The notes below the pieces were generated by a model. It had not been told where the DNA came from. It saw only the letters and a program-made list of their open reading frames with translations, and did no database searches. Below are positions 1 through 9,039 of a DNA stretch of 56,585 nucleotides, piece after piece; position 1 is the first letter of the stretch, and each line of letters starts with the position of its first letter. Both the position numbers and the translations under genes were made by a program. Source of the DNA: Arthrobacter terrae (GTDB lineage: Bacteria; Actinomycetota; Actinomycetes; Actinomycetales; Micrococcaceae); contig NZ_JADNYM010000030.1 of the NCBI RefSeq assembly GCF_015708085.1, forward strand, positions 1-56,585, written 5' to 3'.

Positions 1-258
1 TCCCTGGTCCACGCCGGGATCCTGGAAGTCACCATGGACGACGGGATCCCCTACCTGAGATACGGACCCAACGCCCGCCAACACCCGGGCCCACGCTTCT
101 ACCACCACACCACCACCGGCCTAAACATCGGAGCTGGCACCGCCTTGGGCGAAGAGACGACAGCCCGCTACGCCGGGAACCCCTGGATCCGCAACACCTA
201 CCACGACAACCTCAAAGACGCCCAAAACTTCGCCCGCACCATCATCACCGGCACCTAA
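1..258 (+). CDS. C-terminal fragment, probable HNH endonuclease / DUF222 protein
   Basis: This reading frame is open from the first base and ends at TAA 256-258, so only the last 85 residues are visible. It begins SLVHAGILEVTMDDGIPYLR, which looks like the stretch just after the HH of an HNH nuclease domain in actinobacterial DUF222/HNH proteins (HHSLVHxG..., then a short basic or aromatic tail). The catalytic part lies outside the window, so nuclease function is inferred. The ATG at 34 is internal and not a start. These proteins occur in many copies in Arthrobacter-like genomes, and a second C-terminal end is present at the right edge. Family assignment is moderate. Confidence 0.5.
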   Translation, partial: SLVHAGILEVTMDDGIPYLRYGPNARQHPGPRFYHHTTTGLNIGAGTALGEETTARYAGNPWIRNTYHDNLKDAQNFARTIITGT

Positions 259-334
259 ATTCAAGAAGACGCTCGGAGCGGATACCGTCATGCTGGGTAG
301 CTGAATAAGCGGTTGAAACGCAGGGAGACGGGCC

Positions 335-1639
335 ATGGGCAGTGAAAGACCGGCGAATTGCCGGGGCTGGAAGGGAATGTCAGATCCTGAATCTAAGATG
401 GCTGATATGGAGGCAGATCATAGCGACAGCGGTGACGGGCACCGCACGAGCCATATTATGCACGTGGATATGGACGCCTTTTATGTTTCCGTGGAGTTGC
501 GGGATGCTCCCGAGCTGATCGGAAAGCCTGTGATTGTGGGGAACCCGGAAGGCCGCTCGGTGGTTCTCTCGGCATCTTATGAGGCCCGCGCCGTTGGAGT
601 GCGTTCTGCTATGCCGATGTCCGCTGCCATTCGGATGTGTCCCGCTGCTTCTATTATTGAGCCCCGGCACTGGCTTTATCGTGAAGTTTCTGGACATATT
701 ATGGAGATCTTTGACTCCATTACGGATTTAGTGGAGCCGTTGAGCGTCGACGAGGCGTTTTTGGACGTTGCCGGAGCGATGCGCCGTCTTGGACCACCGT
801 TGGAGATCGGCCAGTTGATCCGCCGCCGAGTCAGTTCCGAACTTGGAATTACGGCATCTGTGGGTATCGCGTCGACCAAATTTGTTGCCAAGATCGCCTC
901 CACGCGGTGCAAACCGGACGGAATGCTTTTGATCCCGGCAGCGGAAACCGTTCGCTATCTTCATACTCTACCGGTGCAGGCGCTGTGGGGCGTAGGGGCG
1001 AAGACCGTCCAGGTTCTGGCTAGGCTGGGAATTCATTCCGTGGCCGATGTAGCAGGAACGCCCCTTCCGGTATTGCGCCGGGCTCTCGGAGCAATGGGGG
1101 AGCAGGTCTATCGTCTCTCCCACGGCGTTGATCCGAGGCGGGTGACACCTGTAAGGGTGGAAAAGAGCATTGGTGCGGAGCAGACCTTTGCGACAGATAC
1201 GCCAGATGCCGGAATACTGCGACGTGAACTGCTGGCGCTGGCGCACAGGACTGGGGCAAGGCTTAGGGAATCCGGAATGGTTGCACGGACGGTTTCCTTG
1301 AAACTGAGGTATTCGGACTTTTCTACGGTCAGTAGGTCTCACACCGTTGCAACGCCGGTTGACAGCGCCCAACTTCTCTACGCCACCGCCGTACAGCTTT
1401 TGGAGTCGCTGGGACCTCGACCCATGAGCGTTCGTTTGGTGGGTTTGCGGGCCGAACAATTGGAAGAAGCCGGTCAATCGTTTCTGCAGCTGAGCTTGGA
1501 TCGTCGTGATAACAATTGGCGTACCGCTGAGGCGGCTTTGGACGCCGTTACCGCGAAGTTTGGGTCGCGGAAAATTATGCCCGCAAGGTTGCTCGATGGT
1601 GGGCCAGGGCGGTCCGTACGGGACGCCGGGAAGTCCTGA
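335..1639 (+). CDS. dinB: DNA polymerase IV (Y family)
   Basis: A translesion DNA polymerase that copies past damaged template bases without proofreading. The catalytic palm motifs are clear: HVDMDAFY (Asp45) and SVDEAF (Asp139, Glu140). They are followed by ASVGIASTKFVAKIAS and the helix-hairpin-helix thumb region (LWGVGAKTVQVLARLG), then a C-terminal little-finger domain. At 434 residues it is slightly longer than the usual 350-410 because of a charged N-terminal extension. ATG 335 has a well-spaced AGGGAG; ATG 377 is a possible later start but its GGAAGG lies almost against the codon. It appears monocistronic. No LexA box was recognised. Confidence 0.93.
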   Translation: MGSERPANCRGWKGMSDPESKMADMEADHSDSGDGHRTSHIMHVDMDAFYVSVELRDAPELIGKPVIVGNPEGRSVVLSASYEARAVGVRSAMPMSAAIRMCPAASIIEPRHWLYREVSGHIMEIFDSITDLVEPLSVDEAFLDVAGAMRRLGPPLEIGQLIRRRVSSELGITASVGIASTKFVAKIASTRCKPDGMLLIPAAETVRYLHTLPVQALWGVGAKTVQVLARLGIHSVADVAGTPLPVLRRALGAMGEQVYRLSHGVDPRRVTPVRVEKSIGAEQTFATDTPDAGILRRELLALAHRTGARLRESGMVARTVSLKLRYSDFSTVSRSHTVATPVDSAQLLYATAVQLLESLGPRPMSVRLVGLRAEQLEEAGQSFLQLSLDRRDNNWRTAEAALDAVTAKFGSRKIMPARLLDGGPGRSVRDAGKS

Positions 1640-1862
1640 TTCACGTCGGCGTCGGCTCGCGGGGGACCGCTTATACGAGTCGTCTGGGTAAGGGTTTCAG
1701 TTCTGTGAAATCCGGCCTATTCTTAAGGCAAGGAGTTATCTGAAGGCGTCCTCGCAGGCGGTAGTATCCCCAGCCACGGGAGTTGGCAATGTGGGAACTA
1801 AGTAGCCTATGCGGCTCGTTAACAGAGTAGACGCCCACGGCAAGGACCTGAAGGAGGTCGAG

Positions 1863-2234
1863 ATGCCCCTTTCGGAGCACGAGCAACGGCTACTGGATCA
1901 GCTCGAACAGCAGTTGCATGCGGAGGATCCCAAGTTTGCACACACTTTGGGATCTGATCCGGCAAATTCGTTCTCAACCCGCCACGTGGTGATAGGCGTG
2001 CTGATAGCTATTGTCGGGATAATTGTCCTGTTGGCAGGGGTCGCTTGGCAGCTGATCCCATTGGGTGTTGGCGGATTCCTGATTATGGGTGCCGGCGTCT
2101 ACGTTGCCACGCTGCGCAAAGGATCTCCTCGGTCCGGCGCTGGGGACTCCACGACTGGGCAGAGTAAACGGCCGAAGAGTTCGTTTATGAGCAGCCTTGA
2201 GGAGCGCTGGGATGAGCGCCGGCACGGTCAGTAA
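1863..2234 (+). CDS. DUF3040 family small membrane protein
   Basis: A 123-residue protein of the actinobacterial DUF3040 family, function unknown. The N-terminus MPLSEHEQRLLDQLEQQL is the family signature (an acidic helix), followed by two hydrophobic segments at about residues 42-62 and 66-84 and a charged C-terminal tail. ATG 1863 is chosen over the upstream in-frame ATG 1809 because AAGGAGG sits 6-8 nt before it and the family starts with MPLSE. DUF3040 genes are usually found just before mraZ in actinobacteria, as here, which suggests a link to envelope or division biology that is not proven. Confidence 0.85.
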   Translation: MPLSEHEQRLLDQLEQQLHAEDPKFAHTLGSDPANSFSTRHVVIGVLIAIVGIIVLLAGVAWQLIPLGVGGFLIMGAGVYVATLRKGSPRSGAGDSTTGQSKRPKSSFMSSLEERWDERRHGQ

Positions 2235-2620
2235 GGCCGAAGCCTGAATTTGTGTAACCTTTGAACAGCCGGTTTTGACCAATTTTTCGTCAGCATAAAG
2301 CCGGCGGCACAAAACCGGTTCAATCAGCGTGTGACAACGTCCGTGCCTTCACGCGAAAGCCGCTTCAGGCTGAACCTGCGCGTCCATGATTCACGAACCC
2401 TTCTGGCCCAGGTGTACTTGGATGTCCTATGCGAACGAGTCAATGACCTAGAGGTGTTCGACACCACATCTGTGCGGCTAATTCCGACTGCGTCGTCCCG
2501 AGCGCCATGGATCGTGCGCTCGTCACTGGCTGCGTAGTCCTGAGCCCTCTGCGCCGGTCCATTTTAGTCACCCGCTGAAGACACTGACCAAGCGCCGCGA
2601 AAGGCCGCATGATCGGTGAG

Positions 2621-2646
2621 GAGGTCCGCCATTGCGGACCTCTTTT
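2621..2646 (+). terminator. Rho-independent terminator
   Basis: A perfect 9-bp stem, GAGGTCCGC / GCGGACCTC, with a CATT loop, followed directly by TTTT. It is read on the plus strand and isolates the dcw promoter from upstream transcription. Confidence 0.8.
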
Positions 2647-2767
2647 CGCTTTTAAGGCGATCTTAGGTCTGTGGTCGCAATTCTTCCTCCACCTGCACCC
2701 ACGCACGGGTTCCGTGCAGTTCCGCGGACATTACCGGCAACACGCGCGTTACGGCACGGTTTTGGCG

Positions 2768-2819
2768 TTGACCGTGGAGGATTGTGGAGTAAAGTGGAGC
2801 CGGTAAGAGGGTAGTGGGA
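2768..2819 (+). promoter_or_regulatory. mraZ promoter with MraZ-type boxes
   Basis: GTGGAG occurs at 2774, 2784 and 2794, spaced exactly 10 bp, and a related GTGGGA lies at 2814, two further turns on. Direct TGGRN repeats at 10-bp spacing are the known MraZ binding pattern (TGGGN repeats with 5-nt gaps in E. coli). A candidate promoter, TTGACC 2768-2773 and TAAAGT 2790-2795 (16-bp spacer), is covered by the repeats, so MraZ binding should block RNA polymerase. The leader to the mraZ ATG would be about 57 nt. The repeats are seen; autorepression is inferred from the family. Confidence 0.75.
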
Positions 2820-2858
2820 ATGGGGTGCTGCAGATCCCCGCAACAGCTAGGCGGTGGA

Positions 2859-3290
2859 ATGTTTCTCGGAACACACTCACCGCGCCTTGATGAGAAAGGC
2901 AGGATCATCTTGCCAGCCAAATTCCGGGAGGAATTGGCGGAGGGGCTGGTCCTGACAAGGGGGCAGGAGCGGTGCATATACGTCTTCAGCCAGAGCGAAT
3001 TTGAAAACGTTCATGAAAAAATGCGCCAGTCTCCACTTTCCTCCCGCCAGGCTCGGGATTACAGCAGAGTCTTTCTGTCGGGAGCTTCGGATGAGGTACC
3101 GGACAAGCAGGGACGGGTGACTATTCCTGCGGTTCTTCGGACGTACGCCGGGCTGGGACGGGAGCTGACAGTAATTGGAGCGGGCAGCCGGGCAGAAATT
3201 TGGGACGCGAAGGCGTGGGAGGACTACCTGCAGGAGAAGGAGAATGCGTTCTCTGAAACGGATGAGAAAACGCTCCCCGGCATCGATTGA
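2859..3290 (+). CDS. mraZ: Transcriptional regulator MraZ
   Basis: First gene of the dcw cluster: a DNA-binding regulator with two AbrB/SpoVT-like halves that forms a ring and controls its own operon. The start [16 protein letters not shown] is the conserved family N-terminus. The two DxKGR motifs (DEKGRI at residue 11 and DKQGRV near residue 82) mark the tandem swapped-hairpin domains. At 143 residues it is the standard actinobacterial length, which is why ATG 2859 is chosen over GTG 2814; the ribosome site before it is weak (GGCGGTGG). MraZ boxes lie in its promoter. A 389-base gap separates it from rsmH, wider than in many bacteria. Confidence 0.95.
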   Translation: MFLGTHSPRLDEKGRIILPAKFREELAEGLVLTRGQERCIYVFSQSEFENVHEKMRQSPLSSRQARDYSRVFLSGASDEVPDKQGRVTIPAVLRTYAGLGRELTVIGAGSRAEIWDAKAWEDYLQEKENAFSETDEKTLPGID

Positions 3291-3679
3291 GCAGCTACTA
3301 CGAGCAAGAGTGCAAACAGTGCCAAAAGACAGGAACAAGAAGGGGGCTCACGCTACGGCCGATTCCCGACTGACGTAGTTGTTTGAAACAGTGGTTTTGA
3401 AGCAGGCATTTCCTAAAACAGCGGGTTCTTGAATGAGATCTCCAGCCGCCCGGCATTGACTACCTGGCTCACCTTCCCCGGTGCCAGGCAGCATATGCAT
3501 CCGGCGCGGATGGGGATCTGGTTTAAGAAACCAACGGAACGCGGATTGCCGAGCGTGCAGACCGCAAAACCCGATGATTAGCGCAACGACAAACACGAGT
3601 AACAAGCACCAGTAACAAACACCTAATGCAGGACCGGTACTTTGACCGACAACATGAAACGGAGAGGAAGGATGCGTCG
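3291..3679. other. mraZ-rsmH intergenic region
   Basis: No supported gene. Visible structure: a bulged hairpin (CCTGG 3463-3467, CACC 3470-3473, GGTG 3480-3483, CCAGG 3484-3488) without a T-run, and a 13-bp tandem repeat at 3589-3625. The last 60 bases are A/C-rich and end in GGAGAGGAAGG, the rsmH ribosome site. I see no clear second promoter; read-through from mraZ is likely. Confidence 0.45.
3589..3625 (+). repeat. 13-bp tandem repeat upstream of rsmH
   Basis: Units ACAAACACGAGTA, ACAAGCACCAGTA and a partial ACAAACACCTA follow one another without gaps. The 13-bp period is not a codon multiple, in keeping with noncoding DNA. Confidence 0.7.
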
Positions 3680-4681
3680 ATGACGTTTGACGATAACGCC
3701 ACGCCGCCGACTTCCACCCGCCATGTGCCTGTACTAAGGGACCGTTGCATTAACCTATTAGCACCCGCTTTTGACCGTGCTGTTGCTGCAGGAACGACGC
3801 CGGTAGTAGTCGATGCAACTCTGGGGATGGGCGGCCACAGCGAGGCCATGCTGTTGCGCTTCCCTACCCTGCATTTGATCGGCATTGACAGGGACACTCA
3901 AGCCCTCGCGCTAGCCGGTGACAGGCTGGCGGCATTTGCGGCTCGGATGGATTTGGTCCACGCGGTCTATGACGAAATAGTCGACGTGCTCGCGGATCTG
4001 GGTACCCATGAAGTCCACGGAGTCCTGATGGATCTGGGTGTGTCTTCCCTCCAGCTTGATGAACGAGAGCGCGGCTTCGCTTACTCGTATGACGCGCCGT
4101 TGGACATGCGCATGGACACCAGCCGGGGCCAGACGGCGGCGGACATTGTGAACAGATATAGCGAGCAGGACCTGCTGCGTATCATCCGCAAATGGGGTGA
4201 AGAAAAGTTCGCTGGCCGGATTGCCAACCGGATCGTGGCGGCCCGGGAGGTGAAGCCATTCTCGACAACCGGCGAGTTGGTGGAGCAGATTCGCCAGGTG
4301 GTGCCTGCAGCCGCCTCCCGAACAGGAGGGCATCCGGCAAAACGAACGTTTCAAGCACTGCGCATCGAGGTCAATGAGGAACTCGAGGTGCTGGAAGCGG
4401 CAGTTCCAGCGGCAGTTGGGTCGCTGGCCCTGCACGGGCGCTGCGTGGTCATGTCCTACCATTCGCTGGAAGACAAGATCGTCAAATCCGTCTTTGCAGC
4501 CGGTTCCAAATCCTCCGCTCCGCTGGGGTTTCCGGTTGAACTAGAGGAGCACAAGCCCGACTTGAAGCTATTAACCAGGGGGACCGAGGTCCCCACCGAG
4601 GCTGAAATAGCCGAAAACCCGCGGGCCGCATCGGCACGATTGCGGGCAGTAGAACGAGTTCGAACCAGGAGAGCAGTATGA
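3680..4681 (+). CDS. rsmH: 16S rRNA (cytosine-1402-N4)-methyltransferase
   Basis: Methylates N4 of C1402 in the 16S rRNA decoding centre using S-adenosylmethionine. The SAM-binding segment [12 protein letters not shown] is at about residues 44-55, and the family signatures [30 protein letters not shown] and [11 protein letters not shown] are all present. Length is 333 residues. ATG 3680 is preferred to upstream ATG 3626 because GGAGAGGAAGG lies 8 nt before it and the protein then starts just ahead of the conserved HVPVL block. Its stop overlaps the ftsL start (ATGA), so the two are translationally coupled. Confidence 0.96.
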   Translation: MTFDDNATPPTSTRHVPVLRDRCINLLAPAFDRAVAAGTTPVVVDATLGMGGHSEAMLLRFPTLHLIGIDRDTQALALAGDRLAAFAARMDLVHAVYDEIVDVLADLGTHEVHGVLMDLGVSSLQLDERERGFAYSYDAPLDMRMDTSRGQTAADIVNRYSEQDLLRIIRKWGEEKFAGRIANRIVAAREVKPFSTTGELVEQIRQVVPAAASRTGGHPAKRTFQALRIEVNEELEVLEAAVPAAVGSLALHGRCVVMSYHSLEDKIVKSVFAAGSKSSAPLGFPVELEEHKPDLKLLTRGTEVPTEAEIAENPRAASARLRAVERVRTRRAV

Positions 4682-5376
4682 GCGCAGCGGCCCGGGATGA
4701 CTTCGAACCTACCTCGGGAAATACTGCCCGGACACTTTCCGGTTTTATGCCTTCTGCTTCTGCTTTGGCTCCAGGGCCGGCGCGGGAGCGCCGCTCCCGG
4801 TCCCCGCTTTCACTGGTGGTTAGCCAGCCGCGCAAGCGTCGCACCCCTTTTGTGGTGTTCTGCTTCCTTACCCTCGTTGCTGCGCTGGCCACGGTTCTGG
4901 TACTGAATATCTCTGTCTCGAGTGGCCAGTACCAACTCGTGGAACTGCGCGCGACTCAGGTCGATCTGGTAAAAACGAACCAGGACCTGACTCAGCAGGT
5001 GCAGGATGCACAGGCTCCGCAGAACTTGGTCGCCAAGGCCACTGAATTGGGCATGGTCAGTTCCACCTCGATGGGTCAAATAGATGTGGAAACTAAGTCC
5101 GTCAGTGGTACGCCGAAGGCCGCCGTCGCAGGAGATAAGCCCTTGGTGGCAATCGCACCGCCGGCGGTGAGCGGGCAGCCGGAGGACTCCGAGGTGGCTC
5201 CCGATGCGAAAGTGGCGGATGTGCCGACGATTCCGGTAACGGCGGGCGGGTCTTCCAAGGCAGGAGCGACGACGGCGCCCGCTGAGGTTCCCGCCGCCCC
5301 GTCGCAGGTAGCCGCGCCCCCGGCAGCCGATCTCAATGGCGGCACGATCCCTGCGCCCAAGCAAAAGATCGGTTAA
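4678..5376 (+). CDS. ftsL: FtsL-like cell division protein
   Basis: A 232-residue bitopic membrane protein in the position of ftsL between rsmH and ftsI. It has a cytoplasmic N-terminus of about 54 residues rich in basic and proline residues, one membrane segment (about 55-80), a short periplasmic coiled coil ([20 protein letters not shown] and following), the AxELGM element typical of actinobacterial FtsL/DivIC proteins, and a long Ala/Pro-rich tail that is not conserved. FtsL acts with FtsQ and FtsB in activating the FtsWI synthase. Sequence identity in this family is low, so the call rests on topology and position. ATGA overlap with rsmH. Confidence 0.82.
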   Translation: MSAAARDDFEPTSGNTARTLSGFMPSASALAPGPARERRSRSPLSLVVSQPRKRRTPFVVFCFLTLVAALATVLVLNISVSSGQYQLVELRATQVDLVKTNQDLTQQVQDAQAPQNLVAKATELGMVSSTSMGQIDVETKSVSGTPKAAVAGDKPLVAIAPPAVSGQPEDSEVAPDAKVADVPTIPVTAGGSSKAGATTAPAEVPAAPSQVAAPPAADLNGGTIPAPKQKIG

Positions 5377-5454
5377 CGGTAAACTCTCTGGGGCAATCGG
5401 ATAGCACGGCGGGGCGGCCGCGGCGCTGTAAGGGCAAGGCAAAAGGAACAGCAC

Positions 5455-7281
5455 GTGGCAGAAAAAACCGGCAAGGACCGCATGACTACGAAAACTGCCG
5501 GCCAGAGCCGGCTTCGCCTCCGGGTGGGCCTGGGATTTGTTCTGGCGTTGTTGCTGATCATTTCCGGAAAATTGTTCATGATTCAGGGTCTGGACGCGGG
5601 CTCCATGGCCGAGGCGGCTGTCATGCAACGCACGGTGGTTACGAAGCTGCCGGCCACGCGGGGCGAGATCCTGGATGCCAATGGCAAGGTCATGGCGCAA
5701 AGTATCATCAGATACAACATCACGGCGTCCCCGAAGAACAACACCACGGCGGGTGAACTTAAGACCGGTGAATTCAAGCGCCTGAATCCGGCGACCGGAA
5801 AAGTCGAGAATGTCAGTCGGGATCAGGGTCTGCAGGAGTTGGCGGACGTTCTCGGTTTGAAGGTTGACGACGTCCGCAGGCAGGCCACCGGCACGGGGAA
5901 CTTTGCCTACATCACTAAAGACGTAACGCCGGGGGTGGAAGCCGAGGTCATGGCCTTGGGCCTGCCGGGCATTTATTCGGAGCCGACCAGCCAGCGGACC
6001 TATCCGCTCGGCGCTGTCGGCGGGAGTATCGTCGGCTTCATTGGACCGGATTCTGCCGGAGCACCCACCGGTGGTGGCTCCGGCATTGAACAGACGCTGA
6101 ACGCCAAGCTGCAGGGTACCGACGGCAGCCGTACCTACCAACGCGGAGCAAACGGGATTGTGATCCCCACTGCGCCGGAGGAAAACAAGGCTGCGGTGGA
6201 CGGCGAAACCGTCAAGCTGACGATTAACAGTGATCTCCAGTACTACGCACAGCAGGCGATCTCCAACCAGGTCAAGAAGCTGGGCGCGCAGTGGGGCAAT
6301 ATCGTGGTGGTGCAGGCTAAAACAGGCAAGATCGTAGCGATGGCCGAGGACTCCACCGTTGACCCGAACCGACCCGGGGAAACCGCGGCGGCTAACCGCG
6401 GCGCACGTTCGGTGACCGCAGCGATTGAGCCGGGCTCGACGGAGAAGACCGTCACGGCAGCGGCCGCGATCCAGGAGGGCAAGGTCTCGCCGCTGTCCCA
6501 TGTGCTGGTGCCGCCGACGTACACCGTCAACGGTCAGACGTTCTCCGACGCGTTCACGCACGGGACGGAGCAGCGGACCTTTGCCGGCATTATTGGGGAT
6601 TCGATGAATACCGGCACGGTCATGGTCGGCGAGCGGTTAAGTAAGCAGCAGCGCTACGATTACCTGCATAATTTTGGCGTTGGGCAGTCGACCGGCATCC
6701 CGCTTCCCGGGGAAAACAAAGGGATTCTGGCGGCTCCGGAAAAGTGGGACGGGCGGCAGGAGTTCACCGTTCTCTTTGGCCAGGGAGTTTCGCAGACACC
6801 CCTGCAGACAGCGATGATTTACCAGACAATAGCCAACAATGGCGTTCGGCTGCAGCCCCAGCTCATCGATTCCTACATCGATCCGGACGGTACGGAACAC
6901 AAGGTAGCGCAGGCTCCGGGCACCGAGGTGGTCAGCCCGCAGACCGCCGGGGACGTCAAAGACCTGTTGGAGAGCGTGGTGACTGCCGCGGATGCGAAGG
7001 ACATCTCTGTGCCCGGCTACCGGGTTGGTGGTAAGACGGGCACCGCTGAGGCAGTCAAGGACGACGGATCCGGATTCCAGGGCTACACCGCTTCGTTCGT
7101 CGGCATGGCGCCGATGGAAGACCCGCAGTACGTTGTGCTGGTCACGGTTCAACGTCCGCAAGGTGATATTTACGGCATCTCCCAGGCCCCCGTGTTTAAC
7201 TCCGTGATGAGCCAGGTCCTGCACACCAACAATGTGCCGCCGTCCACCACACCCTCTGTGGCACTGCCGCAGAGGTACTAG
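5455..7281 (+). CDS. ftsI: Penicillin-binding protein 2/3, septal transpeptidase FtsI
   Basis: Class B penicillin-binding protein that crosslinks septal peptidoglycan together with FtsW. N-terminal membrane anchor (VGLGFVLALLLIISGKLF), then a dimerisation/pedestal domain (RGEILDANG), then the transpeptidase domain with active-site S328-T-E-K331, S383-M-N385 and K527-T-G529. Length 608 residues; no PASTA domains. The second position of the SxxK motif is Thr and the third Glu (STEK), where STFK is more common; Ser and Lys are intact. Start GTG 5455 follows AAAAGGA at a usable distance. Confidence 0.94.
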   Translation: MAEKTGKDRMTTKTAGQSRLRLRVGLGFVLALLLIISGKLFMIQGLDAGSMAEAAVMQRTVVTKLPATRGEILDANGKVMAQSIIRYNITASPKNNTTAGELKTGEFKRLNPATGKVENVSRDQGLQELADVLGLKVDDVRRQATGTGNFAYITKDVTPGVEAEVMALGLPGIYSEPTSQRTYPLGAVGGSIVGFIGPDSAGAPTGGGSGIEQTLNAKLQGTDGSRTYQRGANGIVIPTAPEENKAAVDGETVKLTINSDLQYYAQQAISNQVKKLGAQWGNIVVVQAKTGKIVAMAEDSTVDPNRPGETAAANRGARSVTAAIEPGSTEKTVTAAAAIQEGKVSPLSHVLVPPTYTVNGQTFSDAFTHGTEQRTFAGIIGDSMNTGTVMVGERLSKQQRYDYLHNFGVGQSTGIPLPGENKGILAAPEKWDGRQEFTVLFGQGVSQTPLQTAMIYQTIANNGVRLQPQLIDSYIDPDGTEHKVAQAPGTEVVSPQTAGDVKDLLESVVTAADAKDISVPGYRVGGKTGTAEAVKDDGSGFQGYTASFVGMAPMEDPQYVVLVTVQRPQGDIYGISQAPVFNSVMSQVLHTNNVPPSTTPSVALPQRY

Positions 7282-7299
7282 GTTTTTGGAGCCATCTGC

Positions 7300-9033
7300 A
7301 TGAGTACCACTGAACCACCGTCCTCCGGCAGACAGCCGTCCGGCGCGGAGCCCTCGCTGCGTCCGGCCCGGGTCACCCCCGTTCCTCTGTCCGCGCTTGC
7401 GGAGCTCATTGGGGCTCCTGCGCAGGACTTTGGGACTGTCCTGCTGACCGGCGTCAGCCTTGACTCCCGCGCCGTCGAGCCTGCTGATCTGTATTTGGCG
7501 CTGCCCGGGGCAAGCACGCACGGTGCGCAATATGCCGGCCAGGCGGTGGCGGCGGGAGCCGTGGCGATTGTGACGGACGACGACGGCGCACGCCTTTTGC
7601 ACGATCTGCCGGAGCTTGCCGGTGTTCCGGTTCTGGTGGTTCCTTCCCCGCGTGGCGTGGTCGGGACGGCAGCGGCCTTCGTCTACGGCACCGGCCACGC
7701 CGGGTTGGACGGTCCTCCTTCGGAGGGTCCTTCCGCGGCCGCCATGGAGCTGTATGCGGTGACCGGAACGAACGGTAAAACCACTACAACGTATTTCATC
7801 AATTCGCTGCTCCGGGCCTTGGACTTCACACCCGGACTTATTGGAACCATTGAAATCCTTGCCGGGGCGGGGGCTGTCCCCAGTCGGCTGACAACGCCGG
7901 AATCGACCGATGTTCATGCCCTGCTGGCATTGATGCGTGAGCGGGGGCTAGACGCTGCGTCCATGGAAGTGTCTTCGCATGCTTTGTCATTCCACCGTGT
8001 GGACGGCGTGCAATTCGACATCGCCGGTTTCACCAACCTGACACAGGACCATCTGGATCTGCACGGGACCATGGAGGAATATTTCGCAACGAAGGCCAAG
8101 CTGTTCGGTCCGCACCGAGCGCGCCGGGCCGTCATCACCGTGGACGACAGCTGGGGACAACGGCTTGCCCGGGAGGCAGCCATACCTGTCACTACGCTGC
8201 GCACGGTTGAAGTCAGCACGGCTGAAGTCGGGCAATCCCGCGAAGCCGTTGAGCAGTCCAATGGGCCTGAGCAGTCCGATTGGCAGGTCAGACAGGTGGA
8301 GAAACGGGGGCTGGGCAGCTCCTTCATACTGGCCGCCGCCGATGGCCGCACGTTGAGAGTCTCGACGGGGCTGCCGGGAAGCTTCAACATCGCAAACGCG
8401 GCGTTAGCGGTTGTAATGGTGCTGCAGCTGCAGGAAGCACGCGGTGAGTCGGCCGTTTTGAAGCGCGTCCAAGCCGCGTTGGACAGCCATGACCCGTTCA
8501 CGCTCGCTGTGCCGGGACGGATGCAGCTGGTGGGGAAGTCGCCAACGGCGATTGTTGATTTTGCCCACAATCCTGATGCCCTCGAGCGCGCACTCGTGGC
8601 AGTGCGGTCGTCGGAGCCCGAGTCAAAGGTGATTGTCGTTTTTGGCGCGACGGGGCAGCGGGATGCAGGTAAGCGACCCAAAATGGGAGCTGTGGTGGCG
8701 CGGCTGGCAGATGTGGTGATAATCACCGACGACGACCCGCATGACGAGGACGCAGCGTCGATCCGCGCGGACGTGCTGCAGGGTGCGCGCAATGCCAACG
8801 ACGAACAGGCCTTTGGACATGAGATCCTGGAGATTTTTCCGCGTGCCGACGCCATAGTCCGTGCGGTCGAACTGGCCGGGCCTCAGGACGTTATCCTGGT
8901 GGCCGGGCGGGGCCACGAAGTGTGGCAGGAAGTTAAAGGGGTCAATCATTCTTTGGATGACAGGGCCGAACTTCGCGCTGCCCTTCGCCGCTGCGGATTC
9001 ACTCCGGAGCCTGTTCCCGGGATAGAGTCCTAA
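7300..9033 (+). CDS. murE: UDP-MurNAc-tripeptide ligase MurE, probably L-lysine type
   Basis: Adds the third amino acid to UDP-MurNAc-L-Ala-D-Glu in the cytoplasm, using ATP. The Mur ligase P-loop (TGTNGKTTTT), the carbamoylated-lysine region and the C-terminal domain are present in 577 residues. The substrate-selecting motif, DNPR in meso-DAP enzymes, reads DDPH here (residues 478-481, followed by DED). The Arg that contacts the DAP carboxylate is therefore replaced by His, which fits L-lysine as substrate, as in Arthrobacter-type (A3alpha) walls. An insertion of about 30 residues near 310-330 (EVSTAEVGQSREAVEQSNGP) is unusual. It lies 6 nt before murF. Confidence 0.92.
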   Translation: MSTTEPPSSGRQPSGAEPSLRPARVTPVPLSALAELIGAPAQDFGTVLLTGVSLDSRAVEPADLYLALPGASTHGAQYAGQAVAAGAVAIVTDDDGARLLHDLPELAGVPVLVVPSPRGVVGTAAAFVYGTGHAGLDGPPSEGPSAAAMELYAVTGTNGKTTTTYFINSLLRALDFTPGLIGTIEILAGAGAVPSRLTTPESTDVHALLALMRERGLDAASMEVSSHALSFHRVDGVQFDIAGFTNLTQDHLDLHGTMEEYFATKAKLFGPHRARRAVITVDDSWGQRLAREAAIPVTTLRTVEVSTAEVGQSREAVEQSNGPEQSDWQVRQVEKRGLGSSFILAAADGRTLRVSTGLPGSFNIANAALAVVMVLQLQEARGESAVLKRVQAALDSHDPFTLAVPGRMQLVGKSPTAIVDFAHNPDALERALVAVRSSEPESKVIVVFGATGQRDAGKRPKMGAVVARLADVVIITDDDPHDEDAASIRADVLQGARNANDEQAFGHEILEIFPRADAIVRAVELAGPQDVILVAGRGHEVWQEVKGVNHSLDDRAELRAALRRCGFTPEPVPGIES

Positions 9034-9039
9034 ACCGAG

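Larger units (their letters stand above)
2235..2858. other. Long intergenic stretch before mraZ
   Basis: About 620 bases with no convincing gene. A GTG-initiated ORF at 2331-2537 (68 codons) has no recognisable family and no good ribosome site. The stretch holds an inverted repeat (CCGGTTTTG 2269-2277 with CAAAACCGG 2310-2318) just after the DUF3040 stop, a strong terminator at 2621-2646, and the mraZ promoter with MraZ boxes at 2768-2819. The terminator lies nearly 390 nt beyond the last gene, so a short transcript or a decayed gene may occupy 2320-2620. Confidence 0.5.

Noticed and set aside
2331-2537. 68-codon ORF between DUF3040 and mraZ
   Set aside because: No ribosome site, no recognised family and atypical composition; described only as part of the gap.
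2235-2646. RNase P RNA, tmRNA or 6S RNA in the gap
   Set aside because: The conserved core sequences of these RNAs (for example the RNase P GAGGAAAGTCC element) are not present.
3291-3679. Riboswitch or T-box in the mraZ-rsmH gap
   Set aside because: No T-box sequence, no aptamer core and no terminator were found; only a bulged hairpin and tandem repeats.
4810-6561. 583-codon open frame on the minus strand
   Set aside because: It lies opposite ftsL and ftsI, has no family features, and is an artefact of high GC third positions.
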